DNA of 64,000 nt, taken from NCBI GenBank assembly GCA_018223435.1, contig JAGTTO010000001.1, forward strand, positions 1,426,001 through 1,490,000, given 5' to 3'. The first letter of the stretch is position 1. The number at the start of each line of letters is the position of its first letter. Positions 42,252 to 51,236 of this stretch are shown here, piece by piece. The position numbers were made by a program, and so were the translations under genes. Source of the DNA: Lachnospiraceae bacterium Marseille-Q4251. GTDB lineage: Bacteria > Bacillota > Clostridia > Lachnospirales > Lachnospiraceae. The notes under the pieces are model-generated. The model ran no database searches, was not told the origin of the DNA, and saw only the letters and a program-made list of their open reading frames with translations.

Positions 42252-42597
42252 GCAAAGGGGCGGCTCGAAGTCGCGAGCCCGCCGCCCCTCTGCACTCCCC
42301 ACTGGGCCCGCTTAGAAAATAAGGGGCTTACGTCACACTGGGAGTGCGTGAAATGACGGGTGTTACTGGATAGAAAACATAAAAAATAAGGGGCTTACGT
42401 CAGGCTGAAACATAGCGATTATATGGTGTTCGATGATTCATATTGAAATTTCACAATTCAAATTCTCAATATGAGACGCCGAACACCATATCATCTCCGC
42501 GCAACGGCATGACGTAAGCCCCCCTATTTTCTAGCGTGCCCTGGAAGGGGGTGCAGGGGGAAACCAGGACTGCAAGACTCTGATGGTTTCCCCCTGC
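42252..42597. repeat. Repeat element with inverted ends, locus 3 (compact form)
   Basis: Left end: GC hairpin (AGGGGCGG.../...CCGCCCCT, 42252-42293) and the end block GAAAATAAGGGGCTTACGTC with ACTGGGAGTGCGTGAAATGACGG (42316-42358), identical to the right end of the 61982 element. Centre: a 149-bp palindrome (42382-42530) with ATATGGTGTTCG/CGAACACCATAT and TCATATTGA/TCAATATGA. Right end: GCGTGCCCTGG and the hairpin GGGGGAAACCAGGAC/GTCTTGCAG...GGTTTCCCCC, which also forms a terminator-like structure after the oleate hydratase gene. There is no array inside. Confidence 0.8.
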
Positions 42598-42605
42598 AAT
42601 ATTTT

Positions 42606-44576
42606 TTATTTCAACATATAATCTTTCAAAATCCCATGTTCTTTCAAAAGATCCTCTACGATCGTTCCTTTAACGACCTTCAGCAGCGGCTTCTTGACGA
42701 GATTCAGCAGCCCCGGCAGCTCAATCTCCAGCGGAGATTTTCCATCCATGAGTTTCACGCTGGAATCCAGCAGGTCTCTCACATCGTAAACGCTTCCCCA
42801 TACTTCCGGTACGCCTCTGTCTACACCGAGCAGGCCATATACGGCTTCCATCGCGGTACGGACGGAATACTCGGTGGTGAAGATCGTGTCTCTCGGGGTT
42901 TCGGCGAACTGGCCGAGGAAAGCAAAGTTGGTGCAGCCATCGGGGATGACATCCGGGCGGTCGCCTTTGGCGCGGGGCATGAAGAAGGCAGTAATGTAAG
43001 GCATCATGGTTGGTACGCAGACAGCGCTGTGCTCGGCCAGCTCCTCGATCTCCTCTTCGGGTACGCCCAGGTGATAGAGCCACTCTTCAGTGATCTCCTT
43101 ACCGGTACACTCTTTCATCGGTTTCTTGATATAATCGCCGGGAACATCGGTGAAGAGGCTGTATACCCATACGCAGACCTTCTCCGGATCCTGCTCTTTG
43201 AACTGTCCCTGACGATTGATGGTCCAGCTTAAGAGCCAGCTGGAATCCTGGCAGCTCACGATACCGCCGGTAACGACGTTTCCGGTTCTCGGGTCACGTT
43301 TGCAGATCTTCGTGATATACGGAATGATTTTGTCATCCAGCGTCGTAACGGTAGCAGACTCCCAGTTGGTCTTTGCCACGTCGGAGCAGAATTTCTCCGG
43401 ATGACCGAAGGACGGATCCTGTTTTGCGATGTTTTTCCAGAGGCTCCAGCAGCCGCTGGTACGAACTTCAGCGTCTCCGTTGGGCGCATGATTCTGATCA
43501 CCGTAGATGGTACCCTCGGTACAGCTTCCGTTGGTAACAAATACCAGATCGTTCTCGGTGAGAAGGATGCCTTTCTCCACGCCGTTTACCTTGCACTCAA
43601 TAGCTTTTGCCACTTTCTTGCCATCGGAAATTTCAAAGATTACGTTGGTAACTTCAGTGTTATACTGGAAGTCTACGCCAGCTGCTTTCAGATACTCAAC
43701 CATCGGAAGGATCAGGGACTCGTACTGGTTGTATCTCGTGAATTTCAGAGCGCTGAAATCAGGAAGTCCGCCGATGTGATGGATGAATCTCTGGAAGTAG
43801 AGCTTCATCTCCAGAGCACTGTGCCAGTTTTCAAAAGCAAACATGGTCCGCCAGTACAGCCAGAAGGTGGAATCAAAGACTTCGTCGTCAAAAACATCCT
43901 CGATGGTCTTGTCGTACAGATCCTCATCCTTGGTGAAGAAAAGCTTCATGATCTCCATGCAGCCTTTCTGGCTCAGGTTGAATTTTCCATCGGTGTGGGC
44001 GTCCTTGCCGCGGTCAACGGTCGCACGGCAGAGAGAATAGTTGGGGTCATGCTTGTTCAGCCAGTAATACTCGTCCAGAACGGAAGCGCCCGGTTTCTCA
44101 AGGGAAGGAATGCTGCGGAACAGATCCCACAGGCACTCGAAATGGTTCTCCATCTCACGGCCGCCGCGCATCACATAACCTCTGGCCGGATCAAAAATAC
44201 CGTCGCAGGCGCCGCCGGGAACGTCCATGGCTTCCAGGATGTGAATGTGGGAGCCGGGCATCTGGGCGTCGCGGACCATGAAGCAGGCAGCTGCCAGAGC
44301 AGCCAAACCGCTTCCTACCAGGTAAGCATGCTTGTCATCCACGCCTTCCGGTTTCTCCGGGCGGGCAAAAGCTTCGTAGTTTCCGTTGCTGTAGTAGATG
44401 CCTTTGCTGTTTTTCTGGTTCATTCCGCGCTCAGTGTTGCGGTAATCGCTGGTGGCTTTTTTCACCTCAGCTTTTTCTACTGTTTTTTCCTGACGATTCT
44501 TTGCTGCGAGTGCTGCTGCACCTGCTCCTGCTGCCACCAGGGCTGCCAGTCCTAAAGAAGAATGTTTCTTTGCCAT
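42606..44576 (-). CDS. ohyA: Oleate hydratase with N-terminal hydrophobic anchor
   Basis: 656 residues of the myosin-cross-reactive antigen family, FAD enzymes that hydrate the cis-9 double bond of oleate and linoleate to 10-hydroxy fatty acids. FAD-binding [13 protein letters not shown] (88-100), [12 protein letters not shown], and [18 protein letters not shown] are typical. Residues 8-25 ([18 protein letters not shown]) form a hydrophobic segment absent from the soluble characterised enzymes, followed by a charged 60-residue linker, so this form is probably membrane-tethered. A TetR regulator gene lies upstream. The 200-bp gap has TTGTCA-17-TATGGT as possible promoter. Confidence 0.94.
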   Translation of the reverse strand: MAKKHSSLGLAALVAAGAGAAALAAKNRQEKTVEKAEVKKATSDYRNTERGMNQKNSKGIYYSNGNYEAFARPEKPEGVDDKHAYLVGSGLAALAAACFMVRDAQMPGSHIHILEAMDVPGGACDGIFDPARGYVMRGGREMENHFECLWDLFRSIPSLEKPGASVLDEYYWLNKHDPNYSLCRATVDRGKDAHTDGKFNLSQKGCMEIMKLFFTKDEDLYDKTIEDVFDDEVFDSTFWLYWRTMFAFENWHSALEMKLYFQRFIHHIGGLPDFSALKFTRYNQYESLILPMVEYLKAAGVDFQYNTEVTNVIFEISDGKKVAKAIECKVNGVEKGILLTENDLVFVTNGSCTEGTIYGDQNHAPNGDAEVRTSGCWSLWKNIAKQDPSFGHPEKFCSDVAKTNWESATVTTLDDKIIPYITKICKRDPRTGNVVTGGIVSCQDSSWLLSWTINRQGQFKEQDPEKVCVWVYSLFTDVPGDYIKKPMKECTGKEITEEWLYHLGVPEEEIEELAEHSAVCVPTMMPYITAFFMPRAKGDRPDVIPDGCTNFAFLGQFAETPRDTIFTTEYSVRTAMEAVYGLLGVDRGVPEVWGSVYDVRDLLDSSVKLMDGKSPLEIELPGLLNLVKKPLLKVVKGTIVEDLLKEHGILKDYMLK

Positions 44577-44738
44577 AAGTAAAAACCCCTTTCTATTTTA
44601 AATGCGTTTGTTTTCTTTTTTGTTTCTGACCGTATTCTATCGCAGTCTTTCGCCGGCTACAATTAACAAACCATAAAGAATGATAAACTTTTTGACAATC
44701 GCGCCGTTTTGTAAAGTAAGTATTCCCCATTTTTCCGT

Positions 44739-44773
44739 AAAAAAACGGCGCCACCATTTTTTGATGACACCGA
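44739..44773 (-). terminator. Terminator of the glmM-glmS-tetR unit
   Basis: An 11-bp stem CGGTGTCATCA/TGGTGGCGCCG followed by TTTTTTT on the minus strand. Confidence 0.85.
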
Positions 44774-44778
44774 TTTTC

Positions 44779-45360
44779 TCAGAAAATTTTTAAGTTTCCC
44801 TTTGCTATATTTTCCGCATTTTTCAGGGAATTGATGATGTTTCCGTGCATGGTAACGCAAATCTTTTCCGCCAGCTCTCTGGGTTCTTCCTTCATGCCCC
44901 TGCGGATCCAGTCCAGCATCACGCCCACAAAACTGTACTTGTAAAAATGAGCGATAAACTCCCGTTCTTCCTTCGGAACGTCCATGCCCACGGCCTGCTC
45001 TTCCACCACGCCGGCAATCAGCCCGTAAGTCAGACTGAAAAGATAATTTTCGATCTGCTCCCGGCTCACACTCCGGTAGACATTTAATATGAAGGGTTTG
45101 TTTTCCTGGACCACCTCAAAGATCTGCAGGATCCCCTCCTGCCAGGTAGCGTAAGTCTTTTTCCCCTGGAGCGCCCGGGTGGCATCCTCAATGCAGGCCC
45201 ATTCCACAAGATCGTAAATATCCCTGAAATGATAGTAAAAGGCCATCCGGCTGATGCCGCAGTCGCTGGTCAGATCGCTGATCGTAATCTTATCCAGAGG
45301 CTTCTTGAGGAGGAATTTTTTCAGGGAGTCTTCCAGTGCGTACTTTGTCAGGTTCTGCAT
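44779..45360 (-). CDS. TetR/AcrR-family transcriptional regulator
   Basis: 193 residues: N-terminal helix-turn-helix (KITISDLTSDCGISRMAFYYHFRDIYDLVEW) and an all-helical C-terminal domain of the DhaS-like subfamily. It stands 34 bp after glmS on the same strand and ahead of the oleate hydratase gene. A role in sensing fatty acids and controlling ohyA is plausible from position only. Confidence 0.88.
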   Translation of the reverse strand: MQNLTKYALEDSLKKFLLKKPLDKITISDLTSDCGISRMAFYYHFRDIYDLVEWACIEDATRALQGKKTYATWQEGILQIFEVVQENKPFILNVYRSVSREQIENYLFSLTYGLIAGVVEEQAVGMDVPKEEREFIAHFYKYSFVGVMLDWIRRGMKEEPRELAEKICVTMHGNIINSLKNAENIAKGNLKIF

Positions 45361-45394
45361 AAACAGTCCGCCTTTCCTAGTGTATAGCTCCAGT

Positions 45395-47233
45395 TTACTC
45401 CACTGTCACACTTTTGGCAAGGTTTCTCGGTTTATCCACATCAAGTCCCCGGGCCACGGAGATATAATAGGCCAGAAGCTGCAGCGGAATCACCGCGAGA
45501 CTTGTGGCAAAACAGCTCTCTGTCCGCGGAACATAGATCGTAAAGTCCGCGGTATCCTCCATGGAATAGCTGCCGTAACTGGTCAGCCCCAGCACCGAAG
45601 CGCCACGGCTCTTGACCTCCACCAGGTTGCTGATCTCTTTTTCAAAAAGCTCCTGCTGTGTGGCCACGCCCACAACCAGAACGCCGTTTTCCACCAGGGA
45701 AATCGTTCCGTGCTTTAATTCTCCCGCTGCGTAGGCCTCAGAATGGATATAGGAAATTTCCTTGAGCTTCAGGGAACCTTCCATGGAAATCGCATAATCC
45801 AGCCCTCTTCCGATGAAAAAGACATCCTTTGTATGGGAAAATTTGTTGGCCAGCCACTGAATCCGCTCTTTTTCATCGAGGATCCGCTGAATTTTTTCCG
45901 GAAGCTTCAAGAGCTCCTGGATATAGTGATCTGCTTCCTCTCTGCTGATGCATTCCCGCACCTCGCCGAAAAGAATGCCGATGAGATAAATCGCCGCCAG
46001 CTGAGTGCTGTAGGCCTTGGTCGTTGCCACGGAAATCTCCGGTCCGGCCCAGGTGTAAAAGACGCTGTCCGCCTCTCTCGCAATCGAGCTTCCCACCACA
46101 TTTACGATGCCAAGCACAGGAAAGCCCCGCTTTTTTGACTCCCGGAGAGCCGCCAGGGAATCCGCCGTCTCGCCGGACTGGCTCACAATCACCACCAGCG
46201 TGTGCTCGGAGAGAATTGGATTCCGGTAGCGGAATTCAGAAGCCAGGTCGATGTCCACGGGAATGCCGGAAAGCTTTTCCAGCACATATTTTGCCGCCGC
46301 GCAGACGTGGTAGGCAGAACCGCAGGCCACCATCTGGATCCGGCTGATTTTCCGGATGTCCTCATCAGAAAGACCAAGCTCCTCGATGACAATTTTTCCA
46401 TCCTTGATCCTCGGATGAATCGTATCTGCCACGGCTTTCGGCTGCTCGTAGATCTCCTTCAGCATAAAATGCTCAAAACCGCCTTTTTCCGCGGATTTCG
46501 CATCCCACTCCACGGTCCTGAACTCTTTTTCCAGGACCTCCTGGTCCACGTCGTAGAAAGTGATGGTATCTTTGGTTAACTCTGCGATCTCCATATCGGA
46601 AATGTAGCAGACGTTTTTCGTATATTTCAGAATTGCTGGTACGTCGGAAGCGATGAAGTTTCCATTCTCTGACCGGCCGATAATCAGCGGGCTGTCTTTC
46701 CGCACCGCATAAATTTTTCCCGGCTGGTCTTTGAAAAGGATACCCAGCGCATAGGAACCGCGGATACGGCCCAGGGCCCGGGCGATAGCCTCCAGAGGAT
46801 TGCCTTTATAATAGTAATCGAGAAGATGGGCCACCACCTCGGTGTCTGTCTCCGACAGAAAGACAAAGCCTTTTTTCTGGAGATACTCCTTCAGCTCCTT
46901 ATAGTTCTCGATAATGCCGTTATGGACCACAACGATCCGTTTGTCTTTGGAACAATGGGGGTGAGCGTTTGCCACTGAAGGCTCCCCGTGGGTTGCCCAG
47001 CGGGTGTGACCGATACCACAGGTGCCGCTTACCGCTTTTCCATTGTCCGTCATCTCCTTCAGCGCCTGGAGCCGTCCTTTTGCCTTAAGAATCTCGATCC
47101 GGTTCTCGCCGTCCCGCAGGTCAGAAACCGCAATACCGGCGGAATCATAGCCCCGGTATTCCAGTCTCGAAAGGCCGCTTAACAGCACCGGCGCTGCGTT
47201 CCATGCTCCTACATATCCAACAATTCCGCACAT
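45395..47233 (-). CDS. glmS: Glutamine--fructose-6-phosphate aminotransferase (isomerizing)
   Basis: 612 residues. Class II glutaminase with nucleophile Cys2 (CGIVGYVG), GTCGIGHTRWATHGEPS and NGIIENYKELKEYL, then two SIS domains (CGSAYHVCAAAKY, SQSGETADSLAALRE, HGTISLVENGVLVV) and the C-terminal DKPRNLAKSVTVE. Makes glucosamine-6-phosphate for peptidoglycan. It lies 3 bp after glmM, and no glmS ribozyme fits in that space. Confidence 0.97.
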   Translation of the reverse strand: MCGIVGYVGAWNAAPVLLSGLSRLEYRGYDSAGIAVSDLRDGENRIEILKAKGRLQALKEMTDNGKAVSGTCGIGHTRWATHGEPSVANAHPHCSKDKRIVVVHNGIIENYKELKEYLQKKGFVFLSETDTEVVAHLLDYYYKGNPLEAIARALGRIRGSYALGILFKDQPGKIYAVRKDSPLIIGRSENGNFIASDVPAILKYTKNVCYISDMEIAELTKDTITFYDVDQEVLEKEFRTVEWDAKSAEKGGFEHFMLKEIYEQPKAVADTIHPRIKDGKIVIEELGLSDEDIRKISRIQMVACGSAYHVCAAAKYVLEKLSGIPVDIDLASEFRYRNPILSEHTLVVIVSQSGETADSLAALRESKKRGFPVLGIVNVVGSSIAREADSVFYTWAGPEISVATTKAYSTQLAAIYLIGILFGEVRECISREEADHYIQELLKLPEKIQRILDEKERIQWLANKFSHTKDVFFIGRGLDYAISMEGSLKLKEISYIHSEAYAAGELKHGTISLVENGVLVVGVATQQELFEKEISNLVEVKSRGASVLGLTSYGSYSMEDTADFTIYVPRTESCFATSLAVIPLQLLAYYISVARGLDVDKPRNLAKSVTVE

Positions 47234-47236
47234 CCG

Positions 47237-48595
47237 TCAGTCCTCCCGGTAGCCCTTTTTCACGATCACGTCGATAACCTCATCCACATATTTTTCACAG
47301 AGAGCTTCCTCCCCGGCTTCCACCATGACGCGGACCACAGGCTCGGTTCCGCTCTCACGCACCAGGATGCGGCCGTCAGCTCCCAGCTTTTCGCCCACAG
47401 CCTTGACTGCTGCCTGGACGTCCGGATCGTTCTGGGCTGCCGCTTTGTCCGTCACGCGGATATTTTTCAGAACCTGGGGATAAACAGGCACCGGAGCTGC
47501 CAGCTCAGCCAGCGTCTTTTTCTTCTCCAGCATAACTTCCATCATCTTGATGGCCGTCAGGATACCATCGCCGGTGGTTGCATATTTCCGGAAAATGATA
47601 TGACCGGACTGCTCGCCGCCCACGCGGTAACCGTTGGCGGACATATTCTCATAGACATATTTATCGCCGACAGCCGTTTTCTCGTACTCGATTCCGGCCT
47701 CGTCCAGAGCCTTATAAAGACCGAAGTTTGACATCACCGTGGTGACAACCTTGTTTCCGGCCAGCTTGCCGCGCTCTTTGAGGTAACAGCCGTAGATATA
47801 GATGATCATATCGCCGTTTACCACGTTTCCGTTCTCATCCACGCAGAGACAGCGGTCCGCATCGCCGTCAAAGGCAAAACCAACATCCAGGCCTTTCTCT
47901 TTCACCAGCTTCTGCAGGCCCTCGATGTGGGTGGAACCACAGTTCGTGTTGATGTTCGTGCCGTCCGGCTCGTTGTTGATCACATAGGTCTTGGCTCCCA
48001 GCGCATCGAAAACGCTCTTCGCAATCATCCAGGCGCTGCCGTTCGCACAGTCGAGGCCGACTTTTTTGTTCTTGTAGGAGCGGGTGGCCAGGGAAATCAG
48101 ATAGCCGATGTAGCGGTTTCTTCCCATGGCGTAATCTACAGTACGGCCGATGTTTTCCCTGGTTGCAAAAGGAATCTCTCCGGAAAGGCCGTCGATATAA
48201 GCCTCAATCTTCAGAATAGTCTCCTCATCCATTTTTTCACCATTACTGTTGATGAGCTTGATTCCGTTGTCATAGTAGGGATTGTGGCTGGCGGAAATCA
48301 TAATACCACAGTCGAAATCCTCGGTTCTTGCCACATAGGAGACAGAAGGAGTCGTGGTTACATGAAGCAGATAAGCCTCCGCACCGGAAGCAGTCAGGCC
48401 TGAAACCAGCGCATACTCAAACATATAAGAGGAAAGGCGGGTGTCTTTTCCGATAACGATCTTGCACTTCTCACCCTCTTCTTTATTTCTTCCATAGTAC
48501 CAGCCCAGAAAACGACCGATCTTGTAAGCGTGTTCAGCAGTCAGGTTCTTATTGGCTTCCCCACGGAAACCGTCTGTTCCAAAATATTTTCCCAT
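47237..48595 (-). CDS. glmM: Phosphoglucosamine mutase
   Basis: 452 residues. Converts glucosamine-6-phosphate to glucosamine-1-phosphate. MGKYFGTDGFRGEAN start, catalytic phosphoserine loop GIMISASHNPYYDNGIK near residue 100, metal loop AFDGDADRC, sugar loop GGEQSGHI and phosphate loop RESGTEPVVRVM. AAGGAG selects ATG at 48595. Cotranscribed with glmS as consecutive pathway steps. Confidence 0.96.
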   Translation of the reverse strand: MGKYFGTDGFRGEANKNLTAEHAYKIGRFLGWYYGRNKEEGEKCKIVIGKDTRLSSYMFEYALVSGLTASGAEAYLLHVTTTPSVSYVARTEDFDCGIMISASHNPYYDNGIKLINSNGEKMDEETILKIEAYIDGLSGEIPFATRENIGRTVDYAMGRNRYIGYLISLATRSYKNKKVGLDCANGSAWMIAKSVFDALGAKTYVINNEPDGTNINTNCGSTHIEGLQKLVKEKGLDVGFAFDGDADRCLCVDENGNVVNGDMIIYIYGCYLKERGKLAGNKVVTTVMSNFGLYKALDEAGIEYEKTAVGDKYVYENMSANGYRVGGEQSGHIIFRKYATTGDGILTAIKMMEVMLEKKKTLAELAAPVPVYPQVLKNIRVTDKAAAQNDPDVQAAVKAVGEKLGADGRILVRESGTEPVVRVMVEAGEEALCEKYVDEVIDVIVKKGYRED

Positions 48596-48727
48596 AATAC
48601 TATTCTCCTTAACGATTTTTTTCAATGAATAAAGGCTATGGACTAAACTACAATTATCTATACTACCACAGATTTATACTTTTGGCTAGTTTTTTTGCAC
48701 ATTTTTCTTTTTCGTAAAAATCCACCA

Positions 48728-48780
48728 ATTTTTCTAAGTCTATGATGTAAAATAAAATATGAGTAGAAGAAAAAAAGGTG
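48728..48780 (+). promoter_or_regulatory. Promoter-like block ahead of the membrane protein gene
   Basis: TATGATGTAAAATA and ATATGAG followed by an A-run and GGTGC closely match the block at 52630-52668 ahead of the CAP-domain gene, which suggests common control of the two units. Confidence 0.4.
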
Positions 48781-48910
48781 CGCTTCCCTTCACAAGTGAA
48801 AAGAATGTGTTATACTAAAGACCATAAAAATCGCAAAGGAGGGGACTTCTGGAAAGATGAGCTACTGGATTTTAGAATTTATCCGGGTAGGGATCGGATA
48901 AATTTTTCTG

Positions 48911-51217
48911 ATGTATCTCTGGCCATCCGTCGTTTTCCGAAAACACTTATCCGGGAAAAGCCTGACTTATCGTTTTGCTTTCTGTTCCACAGTTTCCGTT
49001 TTACTGATCAACACGCTTGTTCTGAGCCTGGGGCTCTTTCATATCTTAGACGGACGCATTGTATTTTTCCTTTTTTATGGAATCTTTATCGCATCCATCC
49101 TCAAAGAAAAAAGGCTTCGCCTGCGTGTATCCGGGCAGCTCAGAAAACTTTTTGCCGGAAAGCTGGGCTGGAAATCTTTCCTTACAGCTCTGGCCGATGA
49201 CAGTAAATATCTTCTCGTCACATTTTTCCGCAGATTGAATCAGAAAATAAAAGGTCGAAGACTGGAATACGGCATTTTAAGCGTGCTTATCCTTTTTGCA
49301 ATTGCCTATTTTTCCTATGGAGCCTTTCAAAACCATTCCTATGGCTGGGGTGACATGTACGTTCATCATGCCTGGATCTACGGCCTTAAGGAAGGCAATA
49401 TTTTCTCGGCTGGCGTTTACCCGGAGGCCATGCACTGCTTTATTTACAGTATGGATGTGCTCTTTGGAATCTCCATATACAGCTGTCTTCTCTTCCTCGG
49501 GGAAATTCATGTGGCGGCTCTCCTGGTGGCCGTCTACTGCCTGTTCCGGGAAATCCTGAAATCCAGGTATACAGTTTACCTGATATTAGCGGCATTTCTG
49601 ACCATAGATGTTGTCTGCATCGATGAGATTTACGGCATGGCCCGGCTGCAGTACACGATTCCCCAGGAGTTCGGCTTATATACGCTATTCTTATGTACGC
49701 TGTATTTAATCCGTTTTCTGAAAAGAGAGAACAAAGGCTTTGACGGAAATCTTTTTCTCTTTATGACCTCTCTGGCCGCTTCTCTTGCCATCCACTTTTA
49801 TGTCACAATTATGGCCTTTTTCCTCTGTGCTTCTTTTGCCGTTTTCGGCCTGAACCAGATTTTTCGGAAAAAGAATTTCGGTGTGCTGGTGACGGCTGTT
49901 ATCCTGGGAGTCGTCATTTCCACCCTGCCCATGGTGCTGGCTTTTGCCTCCGGAATCCCGCTTCAGGGATCTCTGAACTGGGGCATGAACATTATAAACG
50001 GTACGGACACCAAAGAAGGACGAAGCCAGGCGGTACAGACGAGCACAGGGGAAAGTACCGAAGCGATGACCGGAATTACAGCGGAAAAGGGCAGCGAAAA
50101 TGCCTCTTTCCTTCCGTCCCAGTCCCAGCTCGACAGCCAGCAGGGCACAGTCATTGAAATGGAAAGCAGCACCAACGTACCGAAAACGCCTCTTGTCAAA
50201 AGGGTGGCCGATGCGGTGATCCGCAGCCTGAAACTGGTTTACCAGTACGGCTATGTGCAGCTCTACGGAAGATCCCGGGCTGGCTGGCTGCTCCGTTTTA
50301 CCATAATTGCGGCAATCCTCACCCTCGTAAATGTGGTGATTTCCATTGTGCGCCTGAAAAAAATATCCTTTAGCATGTATGCTGGAATAACCACAGCCTC
50401 TTTCCTTTTCATGCTGCTTTATGCGGCGCCTTTCCTCGGCCTGCCGGAAATCATTGCCGGAGCCAGACTCTGTCTGCCGGAACAGATTCTGCTTCTTGCC
50501 ATGATGGCCATTCCTGCGGACGAGCTCTTTTTCCTGTTGGAAAAAACGAAGGCCGGACATTTTGTCCCGCAAATCAGTCTTGCAGGTGTCCTCGCAATCT
50601 ATGCAGGCACCAATTATTTCGGGGTGTTCCACGGCTATCTATACTACGAACTGACCAGATATAATGCCGCAGTGGAACTGACCAGTGAAATTATGGACGC
50701 TTATCCGCAGTACAGTTATACGATCATCTCCACCACGGAAGAACTATACCAGTCGGTAGAGGACGCCAGACATGAGGAAATCCTTGATTTTTACAATAAA
50801 TCCCGGCTGGTGGACTATTACATTCCTACGGAATACCTTTTCTTCTATATAGAGAAGAACCCGATTTACTATTCCCAGTATCACTTTTTCTCCGGTCCGC
50901 GCTGGCTGGCCCAGGATAAATATACGAAATATTACGAATATTCCACTGCAGTTCTGAGTATCGGCGACGGCATTGAACATTCGGAAATTTCGGAGGAAGC
51001 CGTTGGCGAGTCTCTTTTAACCACAAGTAAAGCTTCCGACGCCTATTCCGTCATCATAAACCGGACGATTCTGGAATCGGAGATGTACCACTGGTGCCAG
51101 GAATTTAAGACCCGTCTTCCCAATGAGATCAAGGTCTATTACGAAGATGAAAATTTCATCTGCTATGTGATAAAGCAGAATCCGGCGCATCTTTATAACC
51201 TTAACCTTGAAAAATAA
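48911..51217 (+). CDS. Polytopic membrane protein, start interrupted by in-frame TAA
   Basis: 768 residues with about twelve membrane helices. GWGDMYVHHAWIYGLKEGN and the large Ser/Thr/Glu-rich outside loop (about 345-425) recall membrane glycosyltransferases or polysaccharide polymerases of the GT-C type, but no family is certain. A better start appears to be ATG 48857, behind AAAGGAGG. It reads MSYWILEFIRVGIG, meets TAA (48899-48901), and continues in the same frame with IFLMYLWPSVVF, completing a membrane helix. The ATG at 48911 has no ribosome-binding site, so the gene may carry a nonsense mutation or depend on reinitiation. A secreted DUF4832-type gene follows 19 bp later. Confidence 0.7.
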   Translation: MYLWPSVVFRKHLSGKSLTYRFAFCSTVSVLLINTLVLSLGLFHILDGRIVFFLFYGIFIASILKEKRLRLRVSGQLRKLFAGKLGWKSFLTALADDSKYLLVTFFRRLNQKIKGRRLEYGILSVLILFAIAYFSYGAFQNHSYGWGDMYVHHAWIYGLKEGNIFSAGVYPEAMHCFIYSMDVLFGISIYSCLLFLGEIHVAALLVAVYCLFREILKSRYTVYLILAAFLTIDVVCIDEIYGMARLQYTIPQEFGLYTLFLCTLYLIRFLKRENKGFDGNLFLFMTSLAASLAIHFYVTIMAFFLCASFAVFGLNQIFRKKNFGVLVTAVILGVVISTLPMVLAFASGIPLQGSLNWGMNIINGTDTKEGRSQAVQTSTGESTEAMTGITAEKGSENASFLPSQSQLDSQQGTVIEMESSTNVPKTPLVKRVADAVIRSLKLVYQYGYVQLYGRSRAGWLLRFTIIAAILTLVNVVISIVRLKKISFSMYAGITTASFLFMLLYAAPFLGLPEIIAGARLCLPEQILLLAMMAIPADELFFLLEKTKAGHFVPQISLAGVLAIYAGTNYFGVFHGYLYYELTRYNAAVELTSEIMDAYPQYSYTIISTTEELYQSVEDARHEEILDFYNKSRLVDYYIPTEYLFFYIEKNPIYYSQYHFFSGPRWLAQDKYTKYYEYSTAVLSIGDGIEHSEISEEAVGESLLTTSKASDAYSVIINRTILESEMYHWCQEFKTRLPNEIKVYYEDENFICYVIKQNPAHLYNLNLEK

Positions 51218-51236
51218 CCCCCGAAAGGAGGAAAAA

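Noticed and set aside
47234..47236. glmS ribozyme upstream of glmS
   Set aside because: glmS follows glmM by 3 bp, and I see no ribozyme core ahead of glmM either.
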